Translations under genes and position numbers: made by a program
Shown: piece by piece, positions 34,279-44,944 of the stretch
Layout of the letters: each line of letters begins with the position of its first letter
Position numbering within the stretch: the first letter of the stretch is position 1
The notes under the pieces: generated by a model
What the model was told of the DNA's origin: nothing
Database searches by the model: none
Seen by the model: the letters and a program-made list of their open reading frames with translations, nothing else
NCBI GenBank assembly: GCA_963277665.1
Contig: OY728153.1
Location: 273,890,250 to 273,954,249, forward strand
DNA length: 64,000 nucleotides
Source: Viscum album
Taxonomy: Eukaryota; Streptophyta; Magnoliopsida; Santalales; Viscaceae
Direction of reading: 5' to 3'

Positions 34279-35130
34279 ATGGAACCCAGATGTTTCCCCC
34301 GTGTGGTACTAGTAGTTGAGGCCTAACAGGTTGACCTAATTGATTAGTAGTGGACTGATCGAGAGGAGGAAGATGACCAGTGGCATAAGACGCTCTGTGT
34401 CTTCCAGTGACAGACTCTGAGAAAGTACAAGGGTAGCATCTCAGACATGGAAACAGAGAGTCGGCTTGAGGATCTAGTGATCACTTTCATCTTGATCTAG
34501 GATCCAACAGAGTTCTAGGTTCTTCTGGTGGTGAGCTATATGAGGGGAGCAACATGTCAGTGGTGGATGCTTTACCTCGGGGAGAGGAAGGAAACTGAGG
34601 TTTCATGGGATGACTTTGAGAAGGAGTTCTGGACATAATTCCTTTCTTCCATGATGAAGGATGATAATAGGAAGGAGATACTATCCCTCCAGTAAGGGAT
34701 TATGTCGGTAAGGGAACTATGGATCATTTTTAAGGATCTCATACGATTCTCACCATATCCATTATTGGATGAGGAATCCTGAGCAAGATGCTTAGAGGAG
34801 GCACTCTGACCTTCTATTCAGTATATTGCTACTTTTTTCACCCTACCAATGTACTTAGAGGTTTATAAGAAGGCCGAGGTAGTGGAAAGGATGAAAACGT
34901 GGGGAGGTTTTATGAGAGAGGGGAGCCATATGAGTTCCTCAAAGGGAAAATCCATCAGTAGTAGGTCTTCAGTGTCAGGGCTTCCTAGGTTTCGGCCAGC
35001 CGGGAGTAGGCCTCAACAGTTCCAGTTCCGATATCCTAGTCCTCGCCCCTTCCTTATGAGACTGATACTGAGGTGATTTATCTGTGGAGGTTTTGGAAAT
35101 CTTTGGAACCAGTGCCCAGTTCGAGTGCCA
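34279..35130 (+). pseudogene. Gypsy D gag
   Basis: From the ATG at 34279 (MEPRCFPRVV) the capsid blocks follow: ESRLEDLVITFILI, RGATCQWWMLYLGERK (family A..WW), VSWDDFEKEFW (family W..F...F...Y), MSVRELWIIFKDLIRFSP (family MSV.EY...F..LSRF.P). A Ser/Arg/Pro-rich linker (34930-35060) precedes one zinc knuckle near 35078-35120 (ICGGFGNLWNQC), which has lost ligands. At least seven stops. Confidence 0.86.
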
Positions 35131-35339
35131 TACAGTGGTGGTGGGAAGGCTCAGCGCCCACCTCAGTAGTAGCAGTTACCAGTCTGGCCCATCCAGCAGT
35201 AAGGTCAATGAGCACCCATTCCATCGAGGGTGGATGGTACTGGGGGAGGTCGACCTTAGGGTGATCCTCAAGGACCTAGACCATGGCATGGTTGGGGAGG
35301 AGTTCGATAGCAGAGAGGTAGAGGAGCTGGCTGTGAGCA

Positions 35340-35820
35340 GTTGCATGCCAAAGAGATAGAAGTTCTTGTAGGTCCAGAGGTTGTTCAAGGAACGATCAGT
35401 CAGTTTAGTACTCTTGTATGTGATTTTTTTGATTCAGGATCCTCACACTCCTTTTTTGAACCAATCTAGTCCATGATCTATGACTAGAGGTAGAGAGACT
35501 TCCCATTCCCCTAGTGTTGAGTACGCCAGTTGGAGGTCAGACCAGTCTGTTTAATGTTTTTAGAGGATGTATACTAATGTTGGGGCCACACCAGTCCAGT
35601 GGGGATCTTCTTCTGCTACATATTCAGATATAAAATGTCAACCTAGGCATCTAGTAGTTGTTTTTTGTGAATGCTATTATAGAATGCTTCCAAATAAGAG
35701 ACATGTTCTCAGATATGGGCGGCCAGCACATAGCTTTCATGGGAGAGTGGAGTTGTTAGGAGGGCAGCCAACGTGTGGAGACTCTTCTTTCTTTGTTAGC
35801 TGATATGTCAGTGGAATCAG
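35340..35820 (+). pseudogene. Gypsy D aspartic protease
   Basis: VVQGTISQFSTLVCDFFDSGSS (split by nothing in this part) matches the gypsy protease start, with the catalytic D-S-G triad intact near 35432-35440, followed by HSFFEPI. The downstream half is frame-shifted. It follows the zinc knuckle as expected. Confidence 0.8.
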
Positions 35821-35849
35821 TAGATACAGAGATGGTGGAAGTTTTTGGG

Positions 35850-36780
35850 GTTATCAGAGAGTTCTTAGATGTCTTCCCTAAATATGTTGTGACTCTACCC
35901 CCATGATGTGATGTTGAGTTTGGGATATAATTGAAACCCAGTGCCCATCCAATTTTGATAGATCCCTATCGAATGAAACAATTTGAGATACATGAGTTGC
36001 AGATTTAGGTTGACGTCCTGATGAATAAGGGTTTTATCTGGATATGTGTGTCACCGTGGGGTGCCCTAGTCTTATTCATGAAGAAGGCGGATAATGGCCT
36101 AAGACTATGTATAGACTACCGAAGGCTGAATCAGGTGATGGTAAAGAACCATTACCCCCTTCCAAGTATTAACAACCTTTTAGAATAGTTAAAGGGGGCA
36201 TAGTTGTTCTCTATGATTGACCTGTAGTCTGGATATCACTAGTTGAGGGTAAAAGAGGGTGACATCCCAAATACTGCTTTCAGGTGAAGGTATGGGCACT
36301 TCGAGTTTGTGGTCATGCCCTTTGGTGTCATGAATTCACCAGACGTGTTCATGGGGCTCATGAAATCTATTTTCCATGAGTATATAGAACGATTCATCAT
36401 CATGTTCATCAACGACATTCTGATCTAATCAAGGTCAGAGGAGGATCACTCCTAGCATCTGGGAACTATTTTGGAGGTCCTTCGACACCACCAGCTCTAT
36501 GGAATGTTGTCTAAGTGAAAGTTAAGGTTGCGAGAGGTGCACTTCCTCGGATACATGGTGTATTGGAAAGGGATAGCGGTGGACCCAGAAAAGGTTTAAT
36601 AGGTTGTTTCTTGGGAATCAACCAAGAATGTGGAAGAGGTTTGTAGTTTCTTGGGTCTAGCAGGATATTACTGGAGGTTCATACCCAACTTCTCTCGAGT
36701 TGCAACTCCATTGACAACTTTGAAAAAAAAGACCAGGGATTCCTATGGAGTGAGAAGTGTTAGGTAGCTTTCATCCATCT
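35850..36780 (+). pseudogene. Gypsy D reverse transcriptase
   Basis: Blocks: [73 protein letters not shown], then the catalytic block IMFINDILI near 36400-36426. The family has F.DDIL.YS; here the first Asp of the pair is Asn (FIND), removing a metal ligand. SFLGLAGYYWRFIPNFSRVA ends the domain. Stops stand at expected Gln positions (after LLE, before LRV). Confidence 0.9.
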
Positions 36781-36829
36781 GAAGGGGAAGCCAGTGAGTT
36801 CCCCATTTCTTAGATTTCCAGAATAAGGG

Positions 36830-37200
36830 GTGATGTTTGAGGCGTTATATAATGCTATCGGCCTAGGCTTGGGATGTGTTCTGATGCATCAGTGAGGAGT
36901 AATATCTTATGGGTCTAGGTAATTACATCCTCACAAATGTAATAATGCCACCCTTGATCTAGAGTTTTCAGCGGCCATGTTCTCACTAAAGTTGTGGTGG
37001 AATTACCTCATTGGAGAGTGCTTTTTGGTATTCACAGATCACAAGAGATTGAGGTATATCTTTTCCCAACGAGACCTAAAGTTTCAGTAGTGAAGTTGGG
37101 TTGAGTTTTTCTCGGATTATGACTTTGAAATCTCTTAGACCCAAGGGAATGGTAATGTGGTGGCTGATTCCTTGAGCAAGAAGTCACAGAAGGAGGTAGT
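36830..37200 (+). pseudogene. Gypsy D RNase H
   Basis: YNAIGLGLGCVLMHQ corresponds to Y.DAS..GLG.VLMQ, with the first catalytic Asp replaced by Asn. VISYGSR, LDLEFSAAMFSLKLWWNYL (catalytic Glu retained), FTDHKRLRYIFSQRDL (Asp retained) and NVVADSLSKKS (Asp retained) follow. Inactive copy. Confidence 0.87.
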
Positions 37201-37259
37201 TTGGGAATCCACAGATACTTGGAAGGCAATGTAGGAGTTGACCACTTTGCACCTGGATG

Positions 37260-38720
37260 TTGGGGAGGACAGTGTAAAAGGATACCTTTTTAGATGATAG
37301 TGTAGTCTTCCTTGGTGAAACAGGTAGAGGAATCTCAGTGGGGATACTCAGAGGCTAAAGTGATGCGTGATCGTGTTGTACATGGTGATGCTTCAGAGGG
37401 GTGATCAGAGGATAGCTATAATCTGATGTTGTTCCATGGGAAATTGTTTGTCCCAAGGGTAATATGCGAGGAATTTCTCTATGATTTCAATAGATCACCC
37501 CTGGAGATGCATCCATAAGTCTCTAATATGTACTGAGGCCTACAGAAATAGTTTTGGTGGCCCGGGGTGAAGCAGGAAGTGGAGGAGTTTTTGGAAATAT
37601 TCCTAGTGTTTCAGCAAGTGAAGGCTATGTACCATGTTCCCAGTGGTCGGTTGTAGCCCTTGGATGATCCTGAGTAGAAGTGGGATGACATCTTGATGAA
37701 TTTCATCACAAGTTTACCCAGAGCTCATGAAGGATGAAATGAAATTTGGGTAGTAGTGGACCAGTTGATAAATTCGGCTCACTTCTTGGCGATTAAGGAT
37801 TCAAGCGTAGTGGATTCCTTAGCGCAAAGGTACGTAGGTGAAGTGGTGTGAAAACATGGAGTTAAATGATCCATTGTCTCGGATCTAGATACACATTTCA
37901 CATCGCAAGTGTGGATGGGATTAAAACATGATTTTGGAACCCAGTTACACCTTAGCACTTCTTTCCACCCTTAGATGGATGGGTAGATAGAGAGGACTAT
38001 CCAGACGTTTGAGGACATAATGCGGGCATGTGACTTGGACTTCAGAGGATCATGGGTACGGAACTTTACCCTAGTAGATTTTTCTTACAACAATATCTAT
38101 TACTCTACCATTGGCATGGTACCATTCTAAACCTTCTATGGAAGACCATGTCGCTCACCCGTGTGCATGAAAGAGATAGGGGAAGCATCTCTTATTGGAC
38201 TAGAGGTATTGGAGAGCACAAAAAATAAGTTTTAGCTTGTGTGTGAGAAGATAAATGTGGATCAAGACTGACATAAGTCATATGAAGATCATAGGAGTAG
38301 GCCTTTGGAGTTCAAGGTTAGGGAACACGTGTTCTTAAAGGTCTCCCCTTAGTGTGGAAAACATAGGTTTGGTAGAAGAATAAATCTTTCTCTCAGGGTC
38401 ATCAGACATTTTGAGGTGTTGGGATGAGTTGGTGAGGTGGAATATTAGCTGGCATTTCCATCATGGTTGGAAACGATCCATGACATCTTCCATGTCTATT
38501 ATCTCCTTCAGTATCTACAGGATGAATCCCATGTCCTAGATTGGGGAGAGTTGGATATCGAGGATGATGCAACATTCGTGGAGTGACCGGTAATGATTGA
38601 GGATCATGAGGAAAAGGTATTGCATGGATAAACCATTCCTTTGGTTTGTATGTCATGGAGTCATAGTGGACTCACAAATATTACTTGGGAACATGAGGCA
38701 TAGATGTATGAAAAGCTATT
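37260..38720 (+). pseudogene. Gypsy D integrase with chromodomain-like tail
   Basis: FWWPGVKQEVEEF and the degraded zinc module come first. The core shows WDDILMNFITSLP, VVVDQLINSAHFLAI (first Asp), SIVSDLDTHFTS (second Asp) and MDG.IERTIQTFEDIM (catalytic Glu). Later blocks are LVDFSYNN, TFYGRPCRSPV, RPLEFKVREHVFLKVSP, IHDIFHVYYL and the tail ITWEHEA. Core catalytic residues remain, but about fifteen stops break the frame. Confidence 0.89.
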
Positions 38721-39217
38721 TTGAGTTTTCTCTTCTATTTTGTCTTGTACCTTTCTCTTGATGTAATGTTTGACCCTGCTTGATGTATGATAAGTTGTTT
38801 CCCTATTATATGATTTTTTTGTGTGAGAAGTCCTAACTATGGGGAGGGGATAACCTAATCCCTAATCAAGATGCATTAATACAAATGCGATTAAACCCGA
38901 GCGAGTGAGATAGTTCCACCCAAAGCAGATAATATCTTGATATAGAGGAAGGAGCTCCCTAATTCATGTGTCTAGACACTGTGACCTTTGGTGCTTGTGT
39001 GGTTACTTGAGGAAGTTGAGTGGTAGTGTTTATATAATTTTTCAGGAGATATATGACAAGGTGGTCCTTTGGGATGTAAATATTTTCACTCGAGCTTTAG
39101 AATAACACAAAGTGGTTTACTCTTGAGAGTTATCTTAAGGGATGGTTATTCAGACCTATTTTCTTCTGGGATAGTTTTGAAATTATTGGGGATGAGAATA
39201 GTTTGAGAGGTATCTGA
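38721..39217 (+). other. Gypsy D 3' untranslated interior
   Basis: A purine tract, TGGGGAGGGGATA, lies near 38840, some 370 bp before the LTR start defined by alignment. A weaker run, ATTGGGGATGAGAATAG, lies near 39184. I cannot tell which primed plus-strand synthesis. No coding signal. Confidence 0.55.
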
Positions 39218-42200
39218 TGTAATAACCCAGATTTCCCTAGGAATTTACTTTTTGAAAATCTGGTGTTTAGGGTGTTCTGGGAGGTAATGTTGGCTCACTT
39301 CAAGAGTTTTCCAAATTCCTGGCTTTCCATCAGCATGTTAGTGCATCGACATGTCAGCACGTCAGCATGTTAGTGCGTCAGCATGTCAGTGTGTCATCAT
39401 GTCAGTGTGTCATCATGTCAGTGAATCAGCTTGTCAGAGGCATCGACATCAGTGAGTCAGGGGAATCAGCATCAGTGAGTTGAGGGCGTCACCATTGGTG
39501 AGGCGAGGGCGTCAGTGTTAGTAGTTCCAGGCATCAGTGGGTTAGGGAGTTGGTAGGTTGAGGTGTCGGTAGGTCGAGGCGTTGGTAGGTGATTGCATTG
39601 GTAGGCCATGGAATCGATAGATCAACATTAGTGGCTCATTGTGGGTAGGTTTCACTGGTATCTCACCCATCAATGGCTTAGTGTTAGTGACTCACCCATC
39701 AGTGACTCATTTACGGTTTTCCCAATTTTTTCTAGTTTTCTAGTTTCCCCCCTATTACGTTTTATTTGACGTAAACCAAGCTTAAAGCCTTATTCGGGCG
39801 TTTTTAAGGATGTTTCAAAGGTTGTTAATTGTATCTTTAAATATCCTAACATCTAGGGTGATTTGAGATACTCAAACTGTGTAATCATGACCACGATCCC
39901 ATGATTAATGCCTTTTTAAAACCGTTCTTCCTTTAAAATAGGATCTGTCTCTTAAAAGCTAGTATCTTACCTTCCTTGTATGTTTTCCATTTCCCCTTGG
40001 TATTTCTATAGCCTTCCTCCCTAGGCGAGCCATGTACCCATGCTAGAGCCCCTCATGTTTAGTTTTCTTAGAGTTCTTCCCTGCTACTCGCGCAACCCCT
40101 GTTCTTGGCGCAATGAGGAACTTCGATCCTTTGATCATCCAATTAGGGATTTCATTTTCTTTGCTTTAATTATGAATCATGTGGGGTGGGTATAGAAATG
40201 AATCCATTTGAGGAATGACTGAATACTTTTCTTAAAAAAAATAAATAGATAAGAACTGGATTTGATCAAGATACAACACAAGTAAATAAAATAACGGGCA
40301 AAGAGTGGTTTGATGTTGATCACATATTTTATATTTTATCCTTGATTCTTTTATAGATTTTTGTGGATATAAATCCTTCTAAAAATCAAGGACATTGGTG
40401 ATCTTTGTTTACACACAAATAATGTTCTGTTATGTGAAGATTCTTGAATAAATTATTGGAACATGAAATCTTCTTAATCACATATACTTGATTAAATAAA
40501 TGAATTCCCTAGGATCAAGCACATAGTGTGATCACCTCAGTTATAATTAATTGGAATTAAATAACCTCTGCTAGTTAAATATGAATGTATATACATCCTG
40601 TTGATAGGTGTGGCTGAGTGTTGTGTTCTGTTGAATTGTATGAACTTGTGTGAGTTGGGTAGTGCTACTGTTGGAAGCACAGTTGTGGGTACAAGGTTGG
40701 ACAAAGGAGTTGGTTCCATGAGAACGGTGTGGTATGTGTGTACAATAGGGTTGTGGGTAAATTGTAGTTGTCATGGGCTCTGTGTGTGGGGTAGTACAAG
40801 GGGTGTGTTGGTATCCCAGTCTGAGAGATTGATTGATTGTGTAATGGATGAACTTGTAGGCAGCTGAACTGACTTTGTTATGTTGTGGTCGCAGAGCGAC
40901 ATTGGGAAGTGGGACTGCGGTGTGGTTACAAAATTGTATGCAGTGGGACTGTTTTTTGGAATTTTTAGGCTATGGGGTTGCAGATTTGGGTTGTGAGATA
41001 AGGATTTTGGGGTATAATTTTGAATAATGGTTGTTGGAAATGGCTGAACAAGTGTCTAAGGAGATTGGGGGTTTCTTTCATGGGACTGCAGTTTGGTTTT
41101 TCTTGTTGTTTGGTGTGGTTGTGGTTTATATTTTCCTGGTAGTGCTAGAAAAAAGTAAAGTTAAACCCTTAATTAATAAATGGAAAGTGGTTAAATGAAA
41201 ATGGGTTAGGTTTTTGTTTTAATGTGGTTGTTCATGTGGTTTTGCATATAGGGGTAGTAGAAAGGTGGTTTGTGTGGGATGGTTGTTTGTTTGGAAACAC
41301 ATAGGTTAGGCTGAGTTTTTTCTTACCTATATATATTGTAGTTCTTTGGATTTCTATATGAACCCCACACTTGTGGAGCACTATGTGCCAAACACCTCCA
41401 TTTCATTGGGGAGGGTGTCTTTTACAACATCCCAGTGGGAGGATGGACGAATGGTTATTGACATTCTTCCTCACACCCTCTTTTGGGTTCTTACCACTCG
41501 ATCATATCTGGTTAGGCTGTAATGTCTTGAGGCTTACCATATTCCCAGATTCTTTGGGTGATGGTTTGTTGTAGATGAGAGGAATAGGTGTTTGCGGGAT
41601 AGGTTTTTTTCCCAAGTACCTTTAGGATGAGGCCCAAGTTTTTTTGGGTGATTAGTGTGGTTGTTGTAGCCCAAGTGTCTGTGGGTGGGATTGTGTGTGG
41701 TTTGAGGCCCAGGTGTGTGTGGGAGGGTTGTGACAGTGGGACTATGTATGAGATTAGTGGTATCATCAAGATGTTAGCCACTAGGAATGAGTAGCTAACT
41801 AGTGGGAAAGTGGTGTGGGGTACCCAAATATCGATGTGCTTATACTATTAATTTACTTGAATTGTGTTATTTGGTGAGTGTGCCTTGGTGAGGCTGGGCT
41901 GGTTAGTATTCCTTGGTAGGTTCTTTGAGGTTATACTATTTTCTCACAGATACATTAGTATGTTCCCTCACTTGTGCATAGGTGGATTTAGATTTTTCCT
42001 ATTGGGTATACTTGTATACCCACCCTACATATATAAAGCTTCTTTCAGGTTTCTAGGAGGAATTTGAGGACCGTGATGGACTTTACTAGCTCGGGCGTCG
42101 GGATTAGTTGTTGTTTCTGCTTAGTCTCTTTTCTTTTGGTACTTTACATTGGAGTTTTGTTATAACTTGCATCATCTTTAGTTTTGAAAATACATATGGT

Positions 42201-42453
42201 AAAAGGTTTTTGGATTTACTTTTACTTTTGGTATTTTGAGTTTCTTGGGATTTACCGTCTTATCTCCTAATCTTGTTCTATAAAAAGGGTAATGCATTCC
42301 ATATTACATGAGGTTCTATATTCTTGGTGCTATTCACCACTCTGAGGGCCATTGAAGGTGGGACTCGGGGGGTCATTATCTCTCCTTCAACTTGAAGAAG
42401 GGTCTGGCAATTTTTTGCTCCTTCCCTCATCTTGGAGAAGGCGGGTCGTGACA
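39218..42453 (+). repeat. Gypsy D 3' LTR
   Basis: Runs from TGTAATAACCCAGATTTCCC to GGGTCGTGACA and matches the 5' LTR. Minisatellite at 39330-39700. It is about 77 bp shorter than its partner. Confidence 0.9.
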
Positions 42454-42458
42454 TTTTT

Positions 42459-42790
42459 AGAGATGCGACAGAAATGTATTTGGTTTGGTTTTCACATTGT
42501 TTTTTCTACACTGCATTTATAATACAAGTTTAGGTATTGAAATGAATTTTATACTCTATGATTATTAGTGTTTTTTTGGAGTTTTCATTTGATTTTTAAT
42601 CCTCGGCATTGGATGGGGTTTCCATGTTAAATATCTATGTACTTTATTTTTTATTCAAATTAAATTCTTTCTTCTGTTTTTCATTGGAGATTATTATGAT
42701 ATTTTTTTCACAGTCTCATTATTTCCCAAAACTCATGATAGAATTCACTTTATACATTATTATAATATTTGGTAATGTTATTTTCCAACA
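42459..42790 (+). repeat. Copia C 3' LTR remnant
   Basis: 42535-42790 aligns with 27540-27764 (CTCGGCATTGGATGGGG against CTCGTAATTGGATGGGT; ATATTTTTTTTCACA in both) and ends CCAACA. 42459-42520 continues repeat X from the far side of element D. The LTR start and TATA region are missing. Confidence 0.7.
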
Positions 42791-42959
42791 CTATTAATAC
42801 ACAATTTGTTTTAATTTAGGTTTTAGATTTTTTTTAAAAAAATAAGATAGGGTGGTTTATATTTTTTAAAATAGGATTGAAGATGTGTAAACACTATTGA
42901 TGCATATTCCTTCAGTGAGGAAGTGTGAATGAGGTTTATGCATCTTCTTCCACTGGAAT

Positions 42960-43171
42960 GAAAGCATGAACCCTGTTCACATTACTAGTACAACTCTCAA
43001 ATAAGAGGCATGAACTGGGTTCACACTACCCACTAGAGAACAATTATAAAAGGGCCACCCCCACTCCTTTTTACCATTCCCCCCTCTAAATTTGCAGTGA
43101 AGAACTGTCGAATTGGTTCCTATCTTACTGATGATATTATTTTCGGCCTTCAGTAAGGTAAAATTTATTTT
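42960..43171 (+). promoter_or_regulatory. Promoter-like and intron-like stretch before the RNase H fragment
   Basis: ATTATAAAAGGGCC at about 43045-43058 is a good plant TATA box, followed by a pyrimidine-rich leader. GGTAAAATTT near 43157 and TTTTTTAG at about 43165-43192 could be splice donor and acceptor of a very short intron just before the RNase H reading. A direct repeat of about 46 bp (GCATGAAC...GTTCACA) lies upstream. This may be a leftover LTR promoter. Confidence 0.4.
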
Positions 43172-43615
43172 TTATAACATTTGTTTTTTAGAGTTTGTGG
43201 CATTGAAACCTCTCTGGAAGCTGAAATGCTGAGTGTGATTCATGCCATCTCTTTCGGCAAGCACCAAGGTTGGAACAACTTATGGATTGAAAGTGAATCA
43301 ACTACTATAGTGCATACCATTTGGAATGTGGTGATTCATATAGATTGGATTCTTAATACATGTTGGTTGAATTGTATCCATTTTCTCCAATAAATCAACT
43401 ATATTGAAACTCATACCTACTGAGAGGTGAATATGGTTGCAAATGGTCTCGCCAATAAAGGGGTTGAGCAAGACATGAACTGGTTGGAGGAGCTTCCAGA
43501 CAACCTGTTTCCCCTTAATGTGAAAGATTGTAATACGATCCCCTCTTTTAGACTCATGTAAGATATAATTTTTTAAATAAAATTTTCTTTGGTCATTTGA
43601 CCAAAGCGCCACCTT
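43172..43615 (+). pseudogene. LINE-type RNase H fragment (3' end of a non-LTR retrotransposon)
   Basis: ETSLEAEMLSVIHAISFGKH, WNNLWIESESTTIVH, LNTCWLNCIHFLQ and VANGLANKGVEQ match the RNase H at the C-terminus of plant L1-like LINEs (E...AE..A....I..A, W..LW.E.DS..V, W.N.......H..RE.N..AD.LA..G). The Glu in AEM remains, the following Asp is Glu (ESES) and the last Asp is Asn (ANGLANKG). One stop interrupts (after HFLQ). The protein ends SFRLM. An A-run follows at 43617. The RT and endonuclease parts are absent, as in the usual 5'-truncated LINE copy. Confidence 0.75.
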
Positions 43616-43619
43616 CTAA

Positions 43620-44280
43620 AAAAATATCTAGTTTTTTAAAAAAATTAGATTACTAATAATATTTTATAAAAAATATTATTTACCTTATTTGAATATAAAT
43701 ATAAATATATATTTTATATAATTTATCATATTTACATTTAATTAAATTTGTAATATAGTATTTTATATATGTATAAATAATAATATTATCATTAATGAAA
43801 TTAATTTTTTTACTATTAATAATATATTTTTAAAAAATATTATTTATAAATAATAAATATTATGATTAATTATGTATAAAATGAAATTATTTATATTTTG
43901 GAAAGTATAATTACTTATAAGAAAGTATATATATAAATTTATTTATTTTATTTAAAATAAAATAATGTGATAATTTATTATTGGGTATATAAATGTATAT
44001 AATTATTTTTTATTAATTACATTAAAAAATTATTATTAATAATATTTTTTCCAAAATAATTCATTATATACATATAATAATATAAGTAATTATTTATAAA
44101 ATAATATTATATATATTTAAGAAATTATAATTTGTTACAAAAATGTATTTTTATAATTATAATTTAGAATATTAAAAATTACATTTGATTATATTTATAT
44201 GTGTATATAATATTATAGATTATATTTAAATTAAAATAAATTTACAAAATATCCACCAAAAATATTTTTTTAATTCCAAA
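43620..44280. repeat. AT-rich low-complexity block
   Basis: About 660 bp made almost only of A and T, with many TATTAT/ATAATA and TTATATA runs. Nothing coding. It separates the LINE fragment from the end of the F LTR. Confidence 0.85.
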
Positions 44281-44944
44281 GACACTTTAAGGAAGAAGGG
44301 GGAAACCCTACACAACAAAGGTTCACTAAGTTGTAACATCCTAGCCTGGTAGCCACTAAACCGGTGCTCCGAGCTGGTTCACCATAAGACCTCAAGTGAA
44401 CCTCCTCATACACCAGAGTCTGTTGAATAGCAGTGGGGGTTTAAACATTTAACTTTGAGGATACTATACCCTCATATCAGAGTACACAACCAGAAGTAAA
44501 TAACCAAATATCATACACATTAGAGTAATGCGGAAAAATAAATAAGGTAAAATGAAAGGTGTTGTAGTAAAAGGAAAATGCAATAAAGGCCCAAACATCC
44601 ATATAATACATAAAACCACAATCTCCCACTAGGATGATCATATATATATAAATAAACAACTAAAAATTAAATACAATAGGCCCCACTGCCAATACCAGGA
44701 CCCACTACCAACACCAGTCTATAACACAAACCCGGTCTCCAGTACCTTATCAAGCAGCTCCAGCCTAACCAGTAGACTCCACACAAGCATACCACTCAAT
44801 CATGAAACTTGAGTCCTCAGCCTCATCTAATATACATCTATGATCAACCTAAAATCAGACTGAAGGTTTGTATGCACACCGACGTGCATGTACAGGGGGT
44901 GAGAAATAAATCTTAGAAGGCCGCCCCCAACAGTGAACCTATAA

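Larger units (their letters stand above)
30586..42453 (+). mobile_element. Gypsy D: complete Tekay-like Ty3/gypsy element with TSD TTTTT
   Basis: The 5' LTR (3313 bp) and 3' LTR (3236 bp) match over their lengths. A Met-tRNA primer site, gag, protease, RT, RNase H and integrase lie between, in gypsy order, about 11.9 kb in all. The 5-bp flank TTTTT occurs at 30581-30585 and 42454-42458; its low complexity makes it weaker evidence, but the copia C interruption resumes across it. Heavily decayed frames. Confidence 0.92.
27147..42790 (+). mobile_element. Copia C: decayed Ty1/copia element, split by gypsy D
   Basis: 5' LTR 27147-27764, primer site, gag, an unexplained insertion, zinc knuckle, protease, interior to 30585, then gypsy D (30586-42453) with its target duplication, then the remains of the 3' LTR (42459-42790). 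No integrase or RT is recognisable. Net length without D is under 4 kb. Confidence 0.75.

Noticed and set aside
30581..42458. Doubt whether TTTTT is a real target duplication
   Set aside because: Low complexity alone would be weak, but the LTR termini and the resumption of repeat X across the element agree, so the insertion call was kept.
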